Notes under the pieces: generated by a model
What the model saw: the letters and a program-made list of their open reading frames with translations, nothing else
What the model was told of the DNA's origin: nothing
Databases searched by the model: none
Position numbers and translations under genes: made by a program
Shown here: positions 1-5,482 of the stretch, one piece after another
Layout of the letters: every line of letters starts with the position of its first letter
How positions within the stretch are numbered: the stretch's first letter is position 1
Assembly (NCBI GenBank): GCA_035275625.1
Contig: DATEMK010000458.1
Span: 1-6,951, forward strand
Direction: 5' to 3'
DNA from: DATEMK01 sp035275625
GTDB lineage: Bacteria > Bacteroidota > Bacteroidia > AKYH767-A > OLB10
DNA length: 6,951 nt

Positions 1-1
1 T

Positions 2-253
2 TACCGCGTGATAGATTTAAGAAATTTTGAAAAATCGAACAGGAATTATGATGTGCTGAAACAAAATCAGAACTATGAAAACCTGCTCCGGGCTACAGAT
101 ACATTAAGCAAGCAGGTGACTGTGCTTTCTCAAACAAACAAAACGTTGAAGCGGAAAGCAATGAAGTTTGAACTGCTTTTTTATGCCGTAACGGCTTTGG
201 TGATTTATATGGTGATAATGAAGTGGCGAAAAAAAAGATTAGTTGAGGCCTGA
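2..253 (+). CDS. C-terminal fragment of a coiled-coil, membrane-anchored protein (5' end outside window)
   Basis: The reading frame is open to the left edge (codons TAC CGC precede the first possible start, GTG at 8), so this is most likely the tail of a longer gene, not a complete 81-residue protein. The visible part is polar and Asn/Gln/Lys-rich, with a heptad-like stretch (residues about 20-50 counted from the GTG) that suggests a coiled coil. A single hydrophobic segment follows (about 54-71, FELLFYAVTALVIYMVIM), then a basic tail with KWRKKR. That gives a membrane anchor with the basic end probably cytoplasmic. The stop is TGA at 251-253, and a glycosyltransferase gene follows on the same strand after 78-132 bp, so shared transcription is possible. 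I do not recognise the family. A role in polysaccharide assembly would be a guess from the neighbour only. Confidence 0.6.
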   Translation, partial: YRVIDLRNFEKSNRNYDVLKQNQNYENLLRATDTLSKQVTVLSQTNKTLKRKAMKFELLFYAVTALVIYMVIMKWRKKRLVEA

Positions 254-385
254 TTTACAAACAAAAAACTGCAATGAAATGTTGTCCCTGAATGTCAAAT
301 TGTAGAAGTTTTTGAATGATTTTTCCCTCTTGTGCAGCTTTTCGGCATCTTTGTCGGAAAGAAGAAGGAAATTGCTCCAATCCCC

Positions 386-1489
386 ATGCCCCAAAAAAGA
401 ATTTTAATGCTCGGAAAACTTCCCCCGCCTTATATGGGGCCTTCTATTGCAACGGAAATAATCCTGGGCTCTTCTCTGAAAAATAGTTTTGATATCTTCC
501 ACATTGATACCAAAGCCAATGAATCGCTGCTTACGCTGGGGAAATGGAGCCTGAAAAAAATCATCCGGAACAATGCTATTTATTTTAAGATGTGGAAATC
601 GGTTTTGAAAAACAAACCTGATCTTGTCTGGGTACCCATCAGTCAAACTGCAGTTGGTTTTATTAAAGACTCTGTATTTATCCTCATTGCGCGATTATCC
701 GGTAAAAAAGTAATGCTGCACCTGAGGGGAAGTGATTTTAAAAACTGGATGGAGAATAAAGCATCCTTCTTTACAAAATGGTATGTCAAACGAATACTGA
801 AATCAACACAGGGAATAATTGTTCTGGGTAATAACCTGAAATATTTATTTGAAGAATATTACCCTGCCGGCAAAATTTTTGTTGTTCCTAACGGGGCAAA
901 TTATAAAATTCCTGTTTCAGAAAAAACAACAGGGCAACCTGTTAAAATTATTTATCTCGGTAATTTGCAGGCAGGCAAGGGGATCGAAGATGTGCTGGAG
1001 GCGATGGTAATCCTCAAAGATCAATTTAAGAAAACTGTTGAGCTTACTATTATTGGCGGATGGAGGAATGAAAATACAAAAGCCCGATGCCTCAGCCTGG
1101 TTGAGCAAAACAAGCTGCCCGTAATTTTTTATCCGCCTGAGATTGCCAAAGAAAAGTTCAAACACCTTGCCGCATCCGACATATTTGTTTTTACTCCGCG
1201 CGATCCCGAGGGGCACCCGTGGGTAATTGTTGAAGCAATGGCTGCAGGGCTCCCAATAATTTCCACCGACCGGGGAGCGATTACTGAATCGGTCATCCAT
1301 GGGCAAAACGGTTTCATTGTCCAGTCAAATCATCCTGAGCAGATTGCAGGGAAGCTGAATGAACTGATAGAAAACCCGGATACCAGGAATAAAATGGCAA
1401 CAGAAAGCAGGCGGCTGTATCTGGAAAATTTTACTGAAGAAAAAATGGTCGAGCGTTTAGTTCAATCATTTAAGGCTGTCCTTCAATAA
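386..1489 (+). CDS. Glycosyltransferase family 4 (GT-B fold) protein
   Basis: Predicted retaining glycosyltransferase that moves a sugar from a nucleotide-sugar donor to a glycan or lipid-linked acceptor, probably at the cytoplasmic face of the membrane. The N-terminal half opens with a beta strand and Gly/Pro loop (RILMLGKLPPPYMGPS) typical of the acceptor-binding domain. The C-terminal half is the donor domain. It has VVPNGAN, then LGNLQAGKG with the phosphate-contacting Lys, then the GT4 EX7E signature PEGHPWVIVEAMAAG, whose two Glu codons are at 1208-1210 and 1232-1234. The length of 367 residues is normal for the family. I chose ATG 386 because it places the first beta strand right at the N-terminus, as in relatives. 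An in-frame GTG at 332 would add 18 residues with no family counterpart, and a TGA at 317-319 closes the frame above it. Donor and acceptor cannot be read from the sequence. The setting suggests exopolysaccharide or O-antigen synthesis. Confidence 0.9.
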   Translation: MPQKRILMLGKLPPPYMGPSIATEIILGSSLKNSFDIFHIDTKANESLLTLGKWSLKKIIRNNAIYFKMWKSVLKNKPDLVWVPISQTAVGFIKDSVFILIARLSGKKVMLHLRGSDFKNWMENKASFFTKWYVKRILKSTQGIIVLGNNLKYLFEEYYPAGKIFVVPNGANYKIPVSEKTTGQPVKIIYLGNLQAGKGIEDVLEAMVILKDQFKKTVELTIIGGWRNENTKARCLSLVEQNKLPVIFYPPEIAKEKFKHLAASDIFVFTPRDPEGHPWVIVEAMAAGLPIISTDRGAITESVIHGQNGFIVQSNHPEQIAGKLNELIENPDTRNKMATESRRLYLENFTEEKMVERLVQSFKAVLQ

Positions 1490-1573
1490 AAAGCATTCAA
1501 ACACAACTTATTTCTCAAGGAAATAAGGGCTGCTCCTTTTAAAACATTTCAGAGCCGGTATTTACCTGAACCT

Positions 1574-1765
1574 TTAATGGGGCGTGTTGTCGGATGTCCC
1601 TTCAGTGGGTGTTTCAGTAGAAGTGTTGGTAACGTTTTCAGGAGGGGTGTCCGTAACATTTCCGGTTGTTGTGTCAGCCGGTTGTTCTGTTGTTGAACCG
1701 GAGTCTTTGGCAGGGTGGGTAGTAGTTTCCCTATTGCCTGTTGAAGTTTGGAGGATGATGGGCAT
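1574..1765 (-). CDS. Candidate small Thr-rich low-complexity protein (63 aa)
   Basis: Function unknown. The frame from ATG (1763-1765) to TAA (1574-1576) encodes 63 residues, of which 19 are Thr, with many Pro, Glu, Asp, Ser and Asn and almost no hydrophobic residues after position 5. A short imperfect repeat is visible (GNVTDT then ENVTNT). All four Thr codons are used (6 ACT, 7 ACA, 4 ACC, 2 ACG), so this is not a simple nucleotide microsatellite, which mildly favours real coding. The leader before the ATG is A-rich (AAAAACAACAAAACT), as is usual for Bacteroidota starts. Against it: there is no signal peptide or lipobox, although exported Thr-rich peptides of this kind usually have one. The frame stays open upstream to 1880 without another ATG. 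It could be the remnant of a longer disordered linker, or chance. Confidence 0.35.
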   Translation of the reverse strand: MPIILQTSTGNRETTTHPAKDSGSTTEQPADTTTGNVTDTPPENVTNTSTETPTEGTSDNTPH

Positions 1766-1886
1766 AGTTTTGTTGTTTTTAGAATATGTAAATATAACTT
1801 TTTTTATTAAATGCAAGGGATTTCTAAAAAAAATATGGTTGAGTATAAATTGCGGCTTAATACTTAAACAGAAAGAATTTTAAAAG

Positions 1887-1914
1887 AAAAAAACGCTGAA
1901 GCCTTTTTACCAGC
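1887..1914 (-). terminator. Possible intrinsic terminator downstream of the oxidoreductase gene
   Basis: On the minus strand GCTGG (1914-1910) can pair with TCAGC (1899-1895), four Watson-Crick pairs plus one G-U. After one G comes a run of seven T (1893-1887). The site begins 86 nt past the oxidoreductase stop and precedes the Thr-rich ORF. The stem is short and the loop is 10 nt, so this is only a candidate. Confidence 0.35.
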
Positions 1915-1999
1915 AGCAACTTTAGTAATTTATTTGTTGATTATAAACAGGAGGAGAAAAGCCAAAAATTTGAAATCAATAATTAATTACGCATAATCC

Positions 2000-2668
2000 T
2001 TATTGTTCAAAAACCAGTGAATCTGCTTTCGCTCCAAGACTGAGCAAAAGACTTTTAATTCCTTTCACAAATTCATCCGGTCCGCAAACATAAAAATGCT
2101 GGCTGAAGTCGGAAACTTTTTCAATGAGGTAATCACGGTCAATTCTTTTGCCGAGGTACCCGATGACATGTTCCCGAGTGAGGATGCTTATAAAATTATT
2201 TTTAAGCATGGTTTTGAATTCTTGTTCGAGAATAACATCGGCTGAAGTTTTGTTTGAAAAAATAAGCTTGTTGCCGTCAATTTTATGATGGGTGTTCAAA
2301 TAACGAAGTATGGCTATAAAAGGTGTGACACCGGCACCGCCAGCAATAAATACTCCCGGTTCTTTATATTGTATGGCTCCGAACACATCATGCAAAATCA
2401 ATTCAGCTCCTGAATTTGTTTTTCCAAGCATGCTCGTAACACCGGCATGATCGTTATAAATTTTAATGGTAAATTCAAGATGCTCCGCATCGGGCAATCC
2501 TGTAAATGTAAAAGGGCGCAATTCATTTTTCCATTCGGGCAGATTAATGGAAACATCTGTTGCCTGGCCCGGGATGAATTCATACCCTGCGGGACGTTCA
2601 ATAACAAAACGTTTTACATCGTGCGTAATGTAATTTGATTCAAGAATTTTTACAATATGTTCGCTCAT
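2000..2668 (-). CDS. FAD-binding oxidoreductase, ferredoxin/flavodoxin-NAD(P)+ reductase superfamily
   Basis: A 222-residue flavoenzyme expected to pass electrons between NAD(P)H and a partner such as a ferredoxin, flavodoxin or free flavin, in the cytoplasm. The FAD domain covers about residues 1-100: a PGQ turn (33-35), the flavin-binding RPFTF (51-55, the RxY[ST]-type motif with Phe for Tyr), HAGVTSML (74-81) and DVFGAIQY (94-101). The pyridine-nucleotide domain has GGAGVTPF (110-117) and YVCGPDEFV (193-201), and the chain ends LVFEQ. There is no 2Fe-2S domain at either end and no membrane segment, so it is the minimal two-domain form and its electron partner must be a separate protein. 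The length fits Fre/flavodoxin-reductase-type members. The exact substrate and the NADH or NADPH preference cannot be assigned. It lies 81 bp downstream of the DUF3078 gene on the same strand, so it may be co-transcribed or have its own promoter. Confidence 0.9.
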   Translation of the reverse strand: MSEHIVKILESNYITHDVKRFVIERPAGYEFIPGQATDVSINLPEWKNELRPFTFTGLPDAEHLEFTIKIYNDHAGVTSMLGKTNSGAELILHDVFGAIQYKEPGVFIAGGAGVTPFIAILRYLNTHHKIDGNKLIFSNKTSADVILEQEFKTMLKNNFISILTREHVIGYLGKRIDRDYLIEKVSDFSQHFYVCGPDEFVKGIKSLLLSLGAKADSLVFEQ

Positions 2669-2705
2669 GATTAATTTTTCTGAAACGTAAAAGTAATTTG
2701 TATTT

Positions 2706-2722
2706 GTTGAAAAATATTCAAC
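2706..2722. repeat. Perfect 6-bp inverted repeat upstream of the oxidoreductase gene
   Basis: GTTGAA (2706-2711) and TTCAAC (2717-2722) are separated by AAATA, 37 bp upstream of the oxidoreductase ATG and 27 bp past the DUF3078 stop. On the minus strand there is no T-run after the stem, so it is a poor terminator for DUF3078. Its place in the leader of a redox gene leaves an operator possible. A six-base AT-rich palindrome can also occur by chance. Confidence 0.3.
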
Positions 2723-2749
2723 TTGTTTTTACCCGGAACCGATTACTGT

Positions 2750-3643
2750 TTACTTCACTTTAACACCATCAAATTTATAAGCAAACCCCAGTCCGAACGA
2801 TTCTTTAAACTGTGTGCCCGGCCCGGGCAGTGCATTGGCATCTGTTTTCGGAACCATTATATCATGATCATATAGAAGCTGAGTTTGAATTAATGCAGTT
2901 AAATATTTATTTACTTTCAAAGAAATCAGCACTTCCCAATTCACATCCACGTTTTGCGGATTATTACCATAGCTCGAAAAAAGTTCCAGCTTGGTGTTGA
3001 ATCCAACATTCTCCATAATACTATGCTGGTACTGCATGATGAAATAAGCGCCTATCTCAGTTGTCGCTTTTTCACCCGGATCAACTCCATACTGCCCTGC
3101 GGCAGACAGCACTTCATCATTGACAATAGTAGTTTTAGCAGTAGCAGGAGAAATAAAGACAGACAAGTCCTTGTTTGGTTTCCAGTCAATTCCTAATGCA
3201 TTAAGAATATAAGCAGGTGCCAGAAAATTTGAAATCCTCACACGTGTTCCATCAGCATTATATATAAATCCTTCTGTGAACTGCGACTTAAATCCTAAAA
3301 GATAAGTGAGGTAAAAATTTTTTCCTAAATCATATCCCACTTTTGAGTTGATGTCAATCTTATCATCTGATTTCCGGGTATCCTGTTTTGCGAGCTTGGT
3401 TCCGCCAATACCAAAATCAAACGTGTTGTCCCATGCCCATTTTCCTTTTTTGTATTTCGCGTAAAGCGAAAGCACAGCATTGCCGGAAATCGAATTATCG
3501 CCACCCGCAGCCCAGTTATGGAATGAAACCTGGTTAAAGTTCAAAGCGCTAATGCCGCCTGTTCTCCATATTGTATCATTTTGTGCGTGAAGGTTTATTA
3601 CAGGAGCAGATAGTAAAATAAATGCAATCAGAAATTTTTTCAT
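2750..3643 (-). CDS. DUF3078 family protein, probable outer-membrane beta-barrel
   Basis: A 297-residue exported protein of the Bacteroidota family DUF3078, whose molecular function is not established. The start MKKFLIAFILL and the LHA|Q boundary give a clear Sec signal peptide with likely cleavage after Ala20. The family hallmark follows: TGG then LNFNQVSFHNWAAGGDN (about residues 28-50), then SLYAKYKKGKWAWDNTFDFGIGG. The rest is made of alternating aromatic/polar strands ending in FGLGFAYKFDGVKVK, which fits a beta-barrel or beta-rich outer-membrane protein, with no internal transmembrane helix. There is no T9SS sorting tail. The hairpin terminator after mscL separates it from that gene. 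The oxidoreductase follows 81 bp downstream. The start ATG (3641-3643) has an A-rich leader (TTTAAAAAAACTAAT). Family assignment is firm; the barrel topology is inferred from strand pattern. Confidence 0.88.
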   Translation of the reverse strand: MKKFLIAFILLSAPVINLHAQNDTIWRTGGISALNFNQVSFHNWAAGGDNSISGNAVLSLYAKYKKGKWAWDNTFDFGIGGTKLAKQDTRKSDDKIDINSKVGYDLGKNFYLTYLLGFKSQFTEGFIYNADGTRVRISNFLAPAYILNALGIDWKPNKDLSVFISPATAKTTIVNDEVLSAAGQYGVDPGEKATTEIGAYFIMQYQHSIMENVGFNTKLELFSSYGNNPQNVDVNWEVLISLKVNKYLTALIQTQLLYDHDIMVPKTDANALPGPGTQFKESFGLGFAYKFDGVKVK

Positions 3644-3675
3644 ATTAGTTTTTTTAAATTAACAATAAAAGAGCT

Positions 3676-3707
3676 CAGCCATTCAGCAAGAAATTGCTGA
3701 ATGGTTG
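3676..3707 (-). terminator. Long hairpin, probable terminator of mscL
   Basis: CAGCCATTCAGCAA and TTGCTGAATGGTTG form a 14-bp stem (11 perfect inner pairs, then G-U, A-T, C-G) closed by four bases, GAAA on the plus strand and TTTC on the minus strand. It begins 19 nt past the mscL stop. On the minus strand the stem is followed by AGCTC and then TTTTATTGTT, so the T-rich tract is offset by five bases and the termination call is good rather than certain. It lies 32 bp upstream of the DUF3078 start and would insulate that gene from mscL. Confidence 0.65.
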
Positions 3708-3726
3708 TTTAAGATTAAAACAAAAT

Positions 3727-4104
3727 TTATTTTTTCAGAAGGTCACGAATCTCCATTAACAGTTTTTCCTCATTTGATGGAGCAGGTGGTGCTGCTGGTA
3801 CAGCCGCTTCCTTTTTCCTCATATTGTTCATAGCCTTAATCATCAAAAATAAAACAAGGGCGATGATGATAAAATCAAGTATTGCACCAATGAACATCCC
3901 ATACTTGATTTCAGCATCTCCTACTTTTACTGCCAGTGTTTCAAAGTTTACTCCCTGCATAAATATTCCGATGATGGGCATCAGGATGTTATCTACAAGA
4001 GAAGTAATAATTTTTCCGAATGCTCCGCCAATGATAACTCCAATGGCAAGATCCATTACATTGCCTTTCATGGCAAATTCTTTAAACTCTTTGACGAATG
4101 ACAT
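3727..4104 (-). CDS. mscL: Large-conductance mechanosensitive channel MscL
   Basis: An inner-membrane homopentameric channel that opens under membrane tension and releases solutes during hypo-osmotic shock. The 125-residue protein shows all family landmarks. The amphipathic N-terminal helix is SFVKEFKEFAMKGN. TM1 (about 15-44) has DLAIGVIIGGAFGKI and the Gly-rich gate region (Gly22, Gly26, Gly27, Gly30). A periplasmic loop follows (about 45-67), then TM2 (about 68-91, YGMFIGAILDFIIIALVLFLMI), the basic cluster RKKE (96-99), an Ala/Pro linker, and the C-terminal bundle helix EEKLLMEIRDLLKK. It is somewhat shorter than the 136-residue Escherichia coli protein, mainly in the loop and tail, and looks intact. 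The ATG at 4102-4104 gives the canonical N-terminus. Upstream is a consensus Bacteroidota promoter and downstream a hairpin terminator, so it is probably a single-gene unit. Confidence 0.97.
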   Translation of the reverse strand: MSFVKEFKEFAMKGNVMDLAIGVIIGGAFGKIITSLVDNILMPIIGIFMQGVNFETLAVKVGDAEIKYGMFIGAILDFIIIALVLFLMIKAMNNMRKKEAAVPAAPPAPSNEEKLLMEIRDLLKK

Positions 4105-4166
4105 AAGATTTAGTTTTTAGATTGTTAATGCAGAATGTTGATTTACGTTTCACCTTATTTAACATA

Positions 4167-4197
4167 CAAAAGTATCTTAATAATAATTAAATGCAAA
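4167..4197 (-). promoter_or_regulatory. Bacteroidota-type promoter for mscL
   Basis: On the minus strand TTTG (4197-4194) is followed after exactly 19 bases by TACTTTTG (4174-4167). This matches the known Bacteroidota primary-sigma consensus of TTTG near -33 and TAnnTTTG near -7 with no mismatch. Transcription would start near 4160, giving a leader of about 55 nt before the mscL ATG (4104). The site lies in the 176-bp gap between mscL and the previous gene's terminator, as expected for an independent unit. Confidence 0.72.
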
Positions 4198-4227
4198 AAA
4201 ATATTTCCGTTGGAAAAATGTAATAAT

Positions 4228-4257
4228 AAAAAAAACGGATCAGTATTGCTGATCCGT
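4228..4257 (-). terminator. Strong intrinsic terminator after the LamG/FN3-like gene
   Basis: On the minus strand ACGGATCAG, loop CAATA and CTGATCCGT form a perfect 9-bp stem (4257-4235), followed at once by a T-run (4234-4228) and more T-rich sequence. It begins 23 nt past the stop codon (4281-4283). It is a textbook rho-independent terminator that closes the two-gene unit to its right and isolates mscL. Confidence 0.9.
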
Positions 4258-4280
4258 CAATATAAGCGGTTAATCAGGGA

Positions 4281-5468
4281 TTATTTTTTGGTGCCGTTTT
4301 CGATACTTTCGTTTTTAATTTTTGCTTCTGCCTGTTCCGGAGTCATATTTTCAATATGATCTTTTCTGTATTTATAACCGATTATCGGAACAGTTATAGA
4401 TTTTAAAGGTTTGTTTGAAGGAACTAACCTGTAAAAAGCTGAAGCTCCTTCAACCGGGTGCATGTCTGCCAATGCATATGCCTGCAAGGTAGTTGAGTTT
4501 CCTGAAGCTTTAACACATCCGATGGGTTCAAAATCCGTTCCGTTTAATGAACGCTCTACGCGAAAAGAATCAACATCAACTTCCTTGATAGTAAACCAGC
4601 GGATCATCACATGATTTTCTTTATTGAGCGCTTCGAAATCCAGCAAATGAATAGGCATCTTGCTTACATGGGTGGTAGATTTTACAACAAAATTATCCAG
4701 AAGCGCTTTGTCTTCACCATTGCCAATCATTCCGCGACCGATGATCACATTATCCCAGGTTTTCCAATACAAAGGGGCTTCCTCAGGCCCATCGTGGCTC
4801 CATACCGTTACTTTATTTACAAAAATTTCTCCTTTGCCATTTTGAGGATCATACGTAAAACGGTAATTGCGGAAATCGTTATCTGTCGGAATTTCATACC
4901 TGGTAGTTTCATCTACACGCTCCGTCTTATTATTGCCAAGAGTTACTTTATATGAAATAACTATTTTTCCTTTTTTCATCCCGAAATTAAAATAGTTCCC
5001 CCTGGAATAAAAATCACAGGTTTTCTCCATACGTTTAAAATCAAAGCTGATATCAATACCTTCCGTGTTGAACTCTTTATCAGCAGGAATCTGGAGATTA
5101 ATTTCGTTTTTCTCTTTTCCGGCACCAAGTCCGCTGGTTTCGCCAGAACCGTCAGGTGTAACCACAGCAGTTTTGCTGACGTCAATGGCATCGGGACCAA
5201 CTGTTGCCTTACCCGGAATTTTCTCATCCCAGTTAAAAGATGCAATCACATCACCATCATTAATTTCATAACCCATCATGGAACGTGCATGTACTTCAGC
5301 CTTTGCTTCATCAACAGAAGATGCATTAAAAAAAGTAGTCATGTAAATAAACATACCGGCTATTGATGCTCCTGTGGCAACCATAATTCCCTTTGTGAGG
5401 GTGGTCATCTTTTGTTTCTGATTTAAACGGGCTAACACTCTGTTTGAAGGCATCTTGAACATTGACAT
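4281..5468 (-). CDS. Signal-anchored protein with LamG-like and FN3-like domains
   Basis: A 395-residue envelope protein of unknown specific role. A basic N-terminus (Arg10, Arg14, Lys18, Lys20, Lys26) precedes one hydrophobic segment (about 27-47, GIMVATGASIAGMFIYMTTFF), read as a signal anchor or a long signal peptide. Residues about 70-265 look like a concanavalin A/LamG-type beta sandwich, ending in the usual LLDNFVV strand. Residues about 272-352 are an FN3-like module (LDFEALNKENHVMIRW, then FRVERS and FYRL) of the kind common in Bacteroidota surface proteins. The C-terminus is a charged tail (NMTPEQAEAKIKNESIENGTKK), with no T9SS sorting domain. Cys151 and Cys318 are the only cysteines. 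The gene begins 14 bp after the stop of the T9SS protein gene, so co-transcription is likely, and a strong terminator follows. The start is ambiguous: Met1, Met3 and Met6 are close together, and Met21 (ATG 5406-5408) would leave a more ordinary signal peptide. Domain calls are from sequence pattern only. Confidence 0.82.
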   Translation of the reverse strand: MSMFKMPSNRVLARLNQKQKMTTLTKGIMVATGASIAGMFIYMTTFFNASSVDEAKAEVHARSMMGYEINDGDVIASFNWDEKIPGKATVGPDAIDVSKTAVVTPDGSGETSGLGAGKEKNEINLQIPADKEFNTEGIDISFDFKRMEKTCDFYSRGNYFNFGMKKGKIVISYKVTLGNNKTERVDETTRYEIPTDNDFRNYRFTYDPQNGKGEIFVNKVTVWSHDGPEEAPLYWKTWDNVIIGRGMIGNGEDKALLDNFVVKSTTHVSKMPIHLLDFEALNKENHVMIRWFTIKEVDVDSFRVERSLNGTDFEPIGCVKASGNSTTLQAYALADMHPVEGASAFYRLVPSNKPLKSITVPIIGYKYRKDHIENMTPEQAEAKIKNESIENGTKK

Positions 5469-5482
5469 TGGACTTTTATTTT

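Larger units (their letters stand above)
1490..1999. other. 510-bp stretch without a confident gene
   Basis: This lies between the convergent ends of the glycosyltransferase (stop at 1487-1489) and the oxidoreductase (stop at 2000-2002). It contains the candidate Thr-rich minus-strand ORF (1574-1765) and a weak minus-strand terminator-like hairpin (1887-1914). The part at 1766-1893 is strongly AT-rich. A plus-strand frame of 99 codons at 1584-1883 is the complement of the Thr-rich ORF, which explains its Val/Ser-rich start. I see no tRNA, no recognisable RNA gene and no decayed known gene. Confidence 0.6.

Noticed and set aside
332..385. N-terminal extension of the glycosyltransferase from a GTG start at 332
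   Set aside because: The 18 extra residues precede the first core beta strand and match nothing typical of the family, while ATG 386 gives a standard N-terminus. It cannot be fully excluded from sequence alone.
1517..1540. Terminator-like hairpin AAGG-CCTTTT after the glycosyltransferase
   Set aside because: Only four to five pairs form, with competing alternative pairings, and just four T overlap the stem. This is too weak to call.
1584..1883. 99-codon plus-strand frame in the intergenic stretch
   Set aside because: Its Val/Ser-rich first half is the complement of the Thr-rich minus frame, and its second half is AT-rich with no domain or signal peptide.
1949..1954. Perfect AGGAGG resembling a Shine-Dalgarno site
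   Set aside because: No ATG follows, and the only nearby start (TTG) gives an 8-codon frame. Bacteroidota rarely rely on this motif, so it is probably chance.
3824..4120. 98-codon plus-strand frame across mscL
   Set aside because: It is antisense to a clear mscL gene, with composition explained by the complement of transmembrane codons.
4135..4359. Plus-strand frame covering the mscL promoter and the terminator hairpin
   Set aside because: It crosses the terminator and the 3' end of the LamG/FN3-like gene, and its first half is AT-rich non-coding sequence.
4611..4955. 114-codon plus-strand frame
   Set aside because: It is fully antisense inside the LamG-like domain of a well-supported minus-strand gene and shows no family features.
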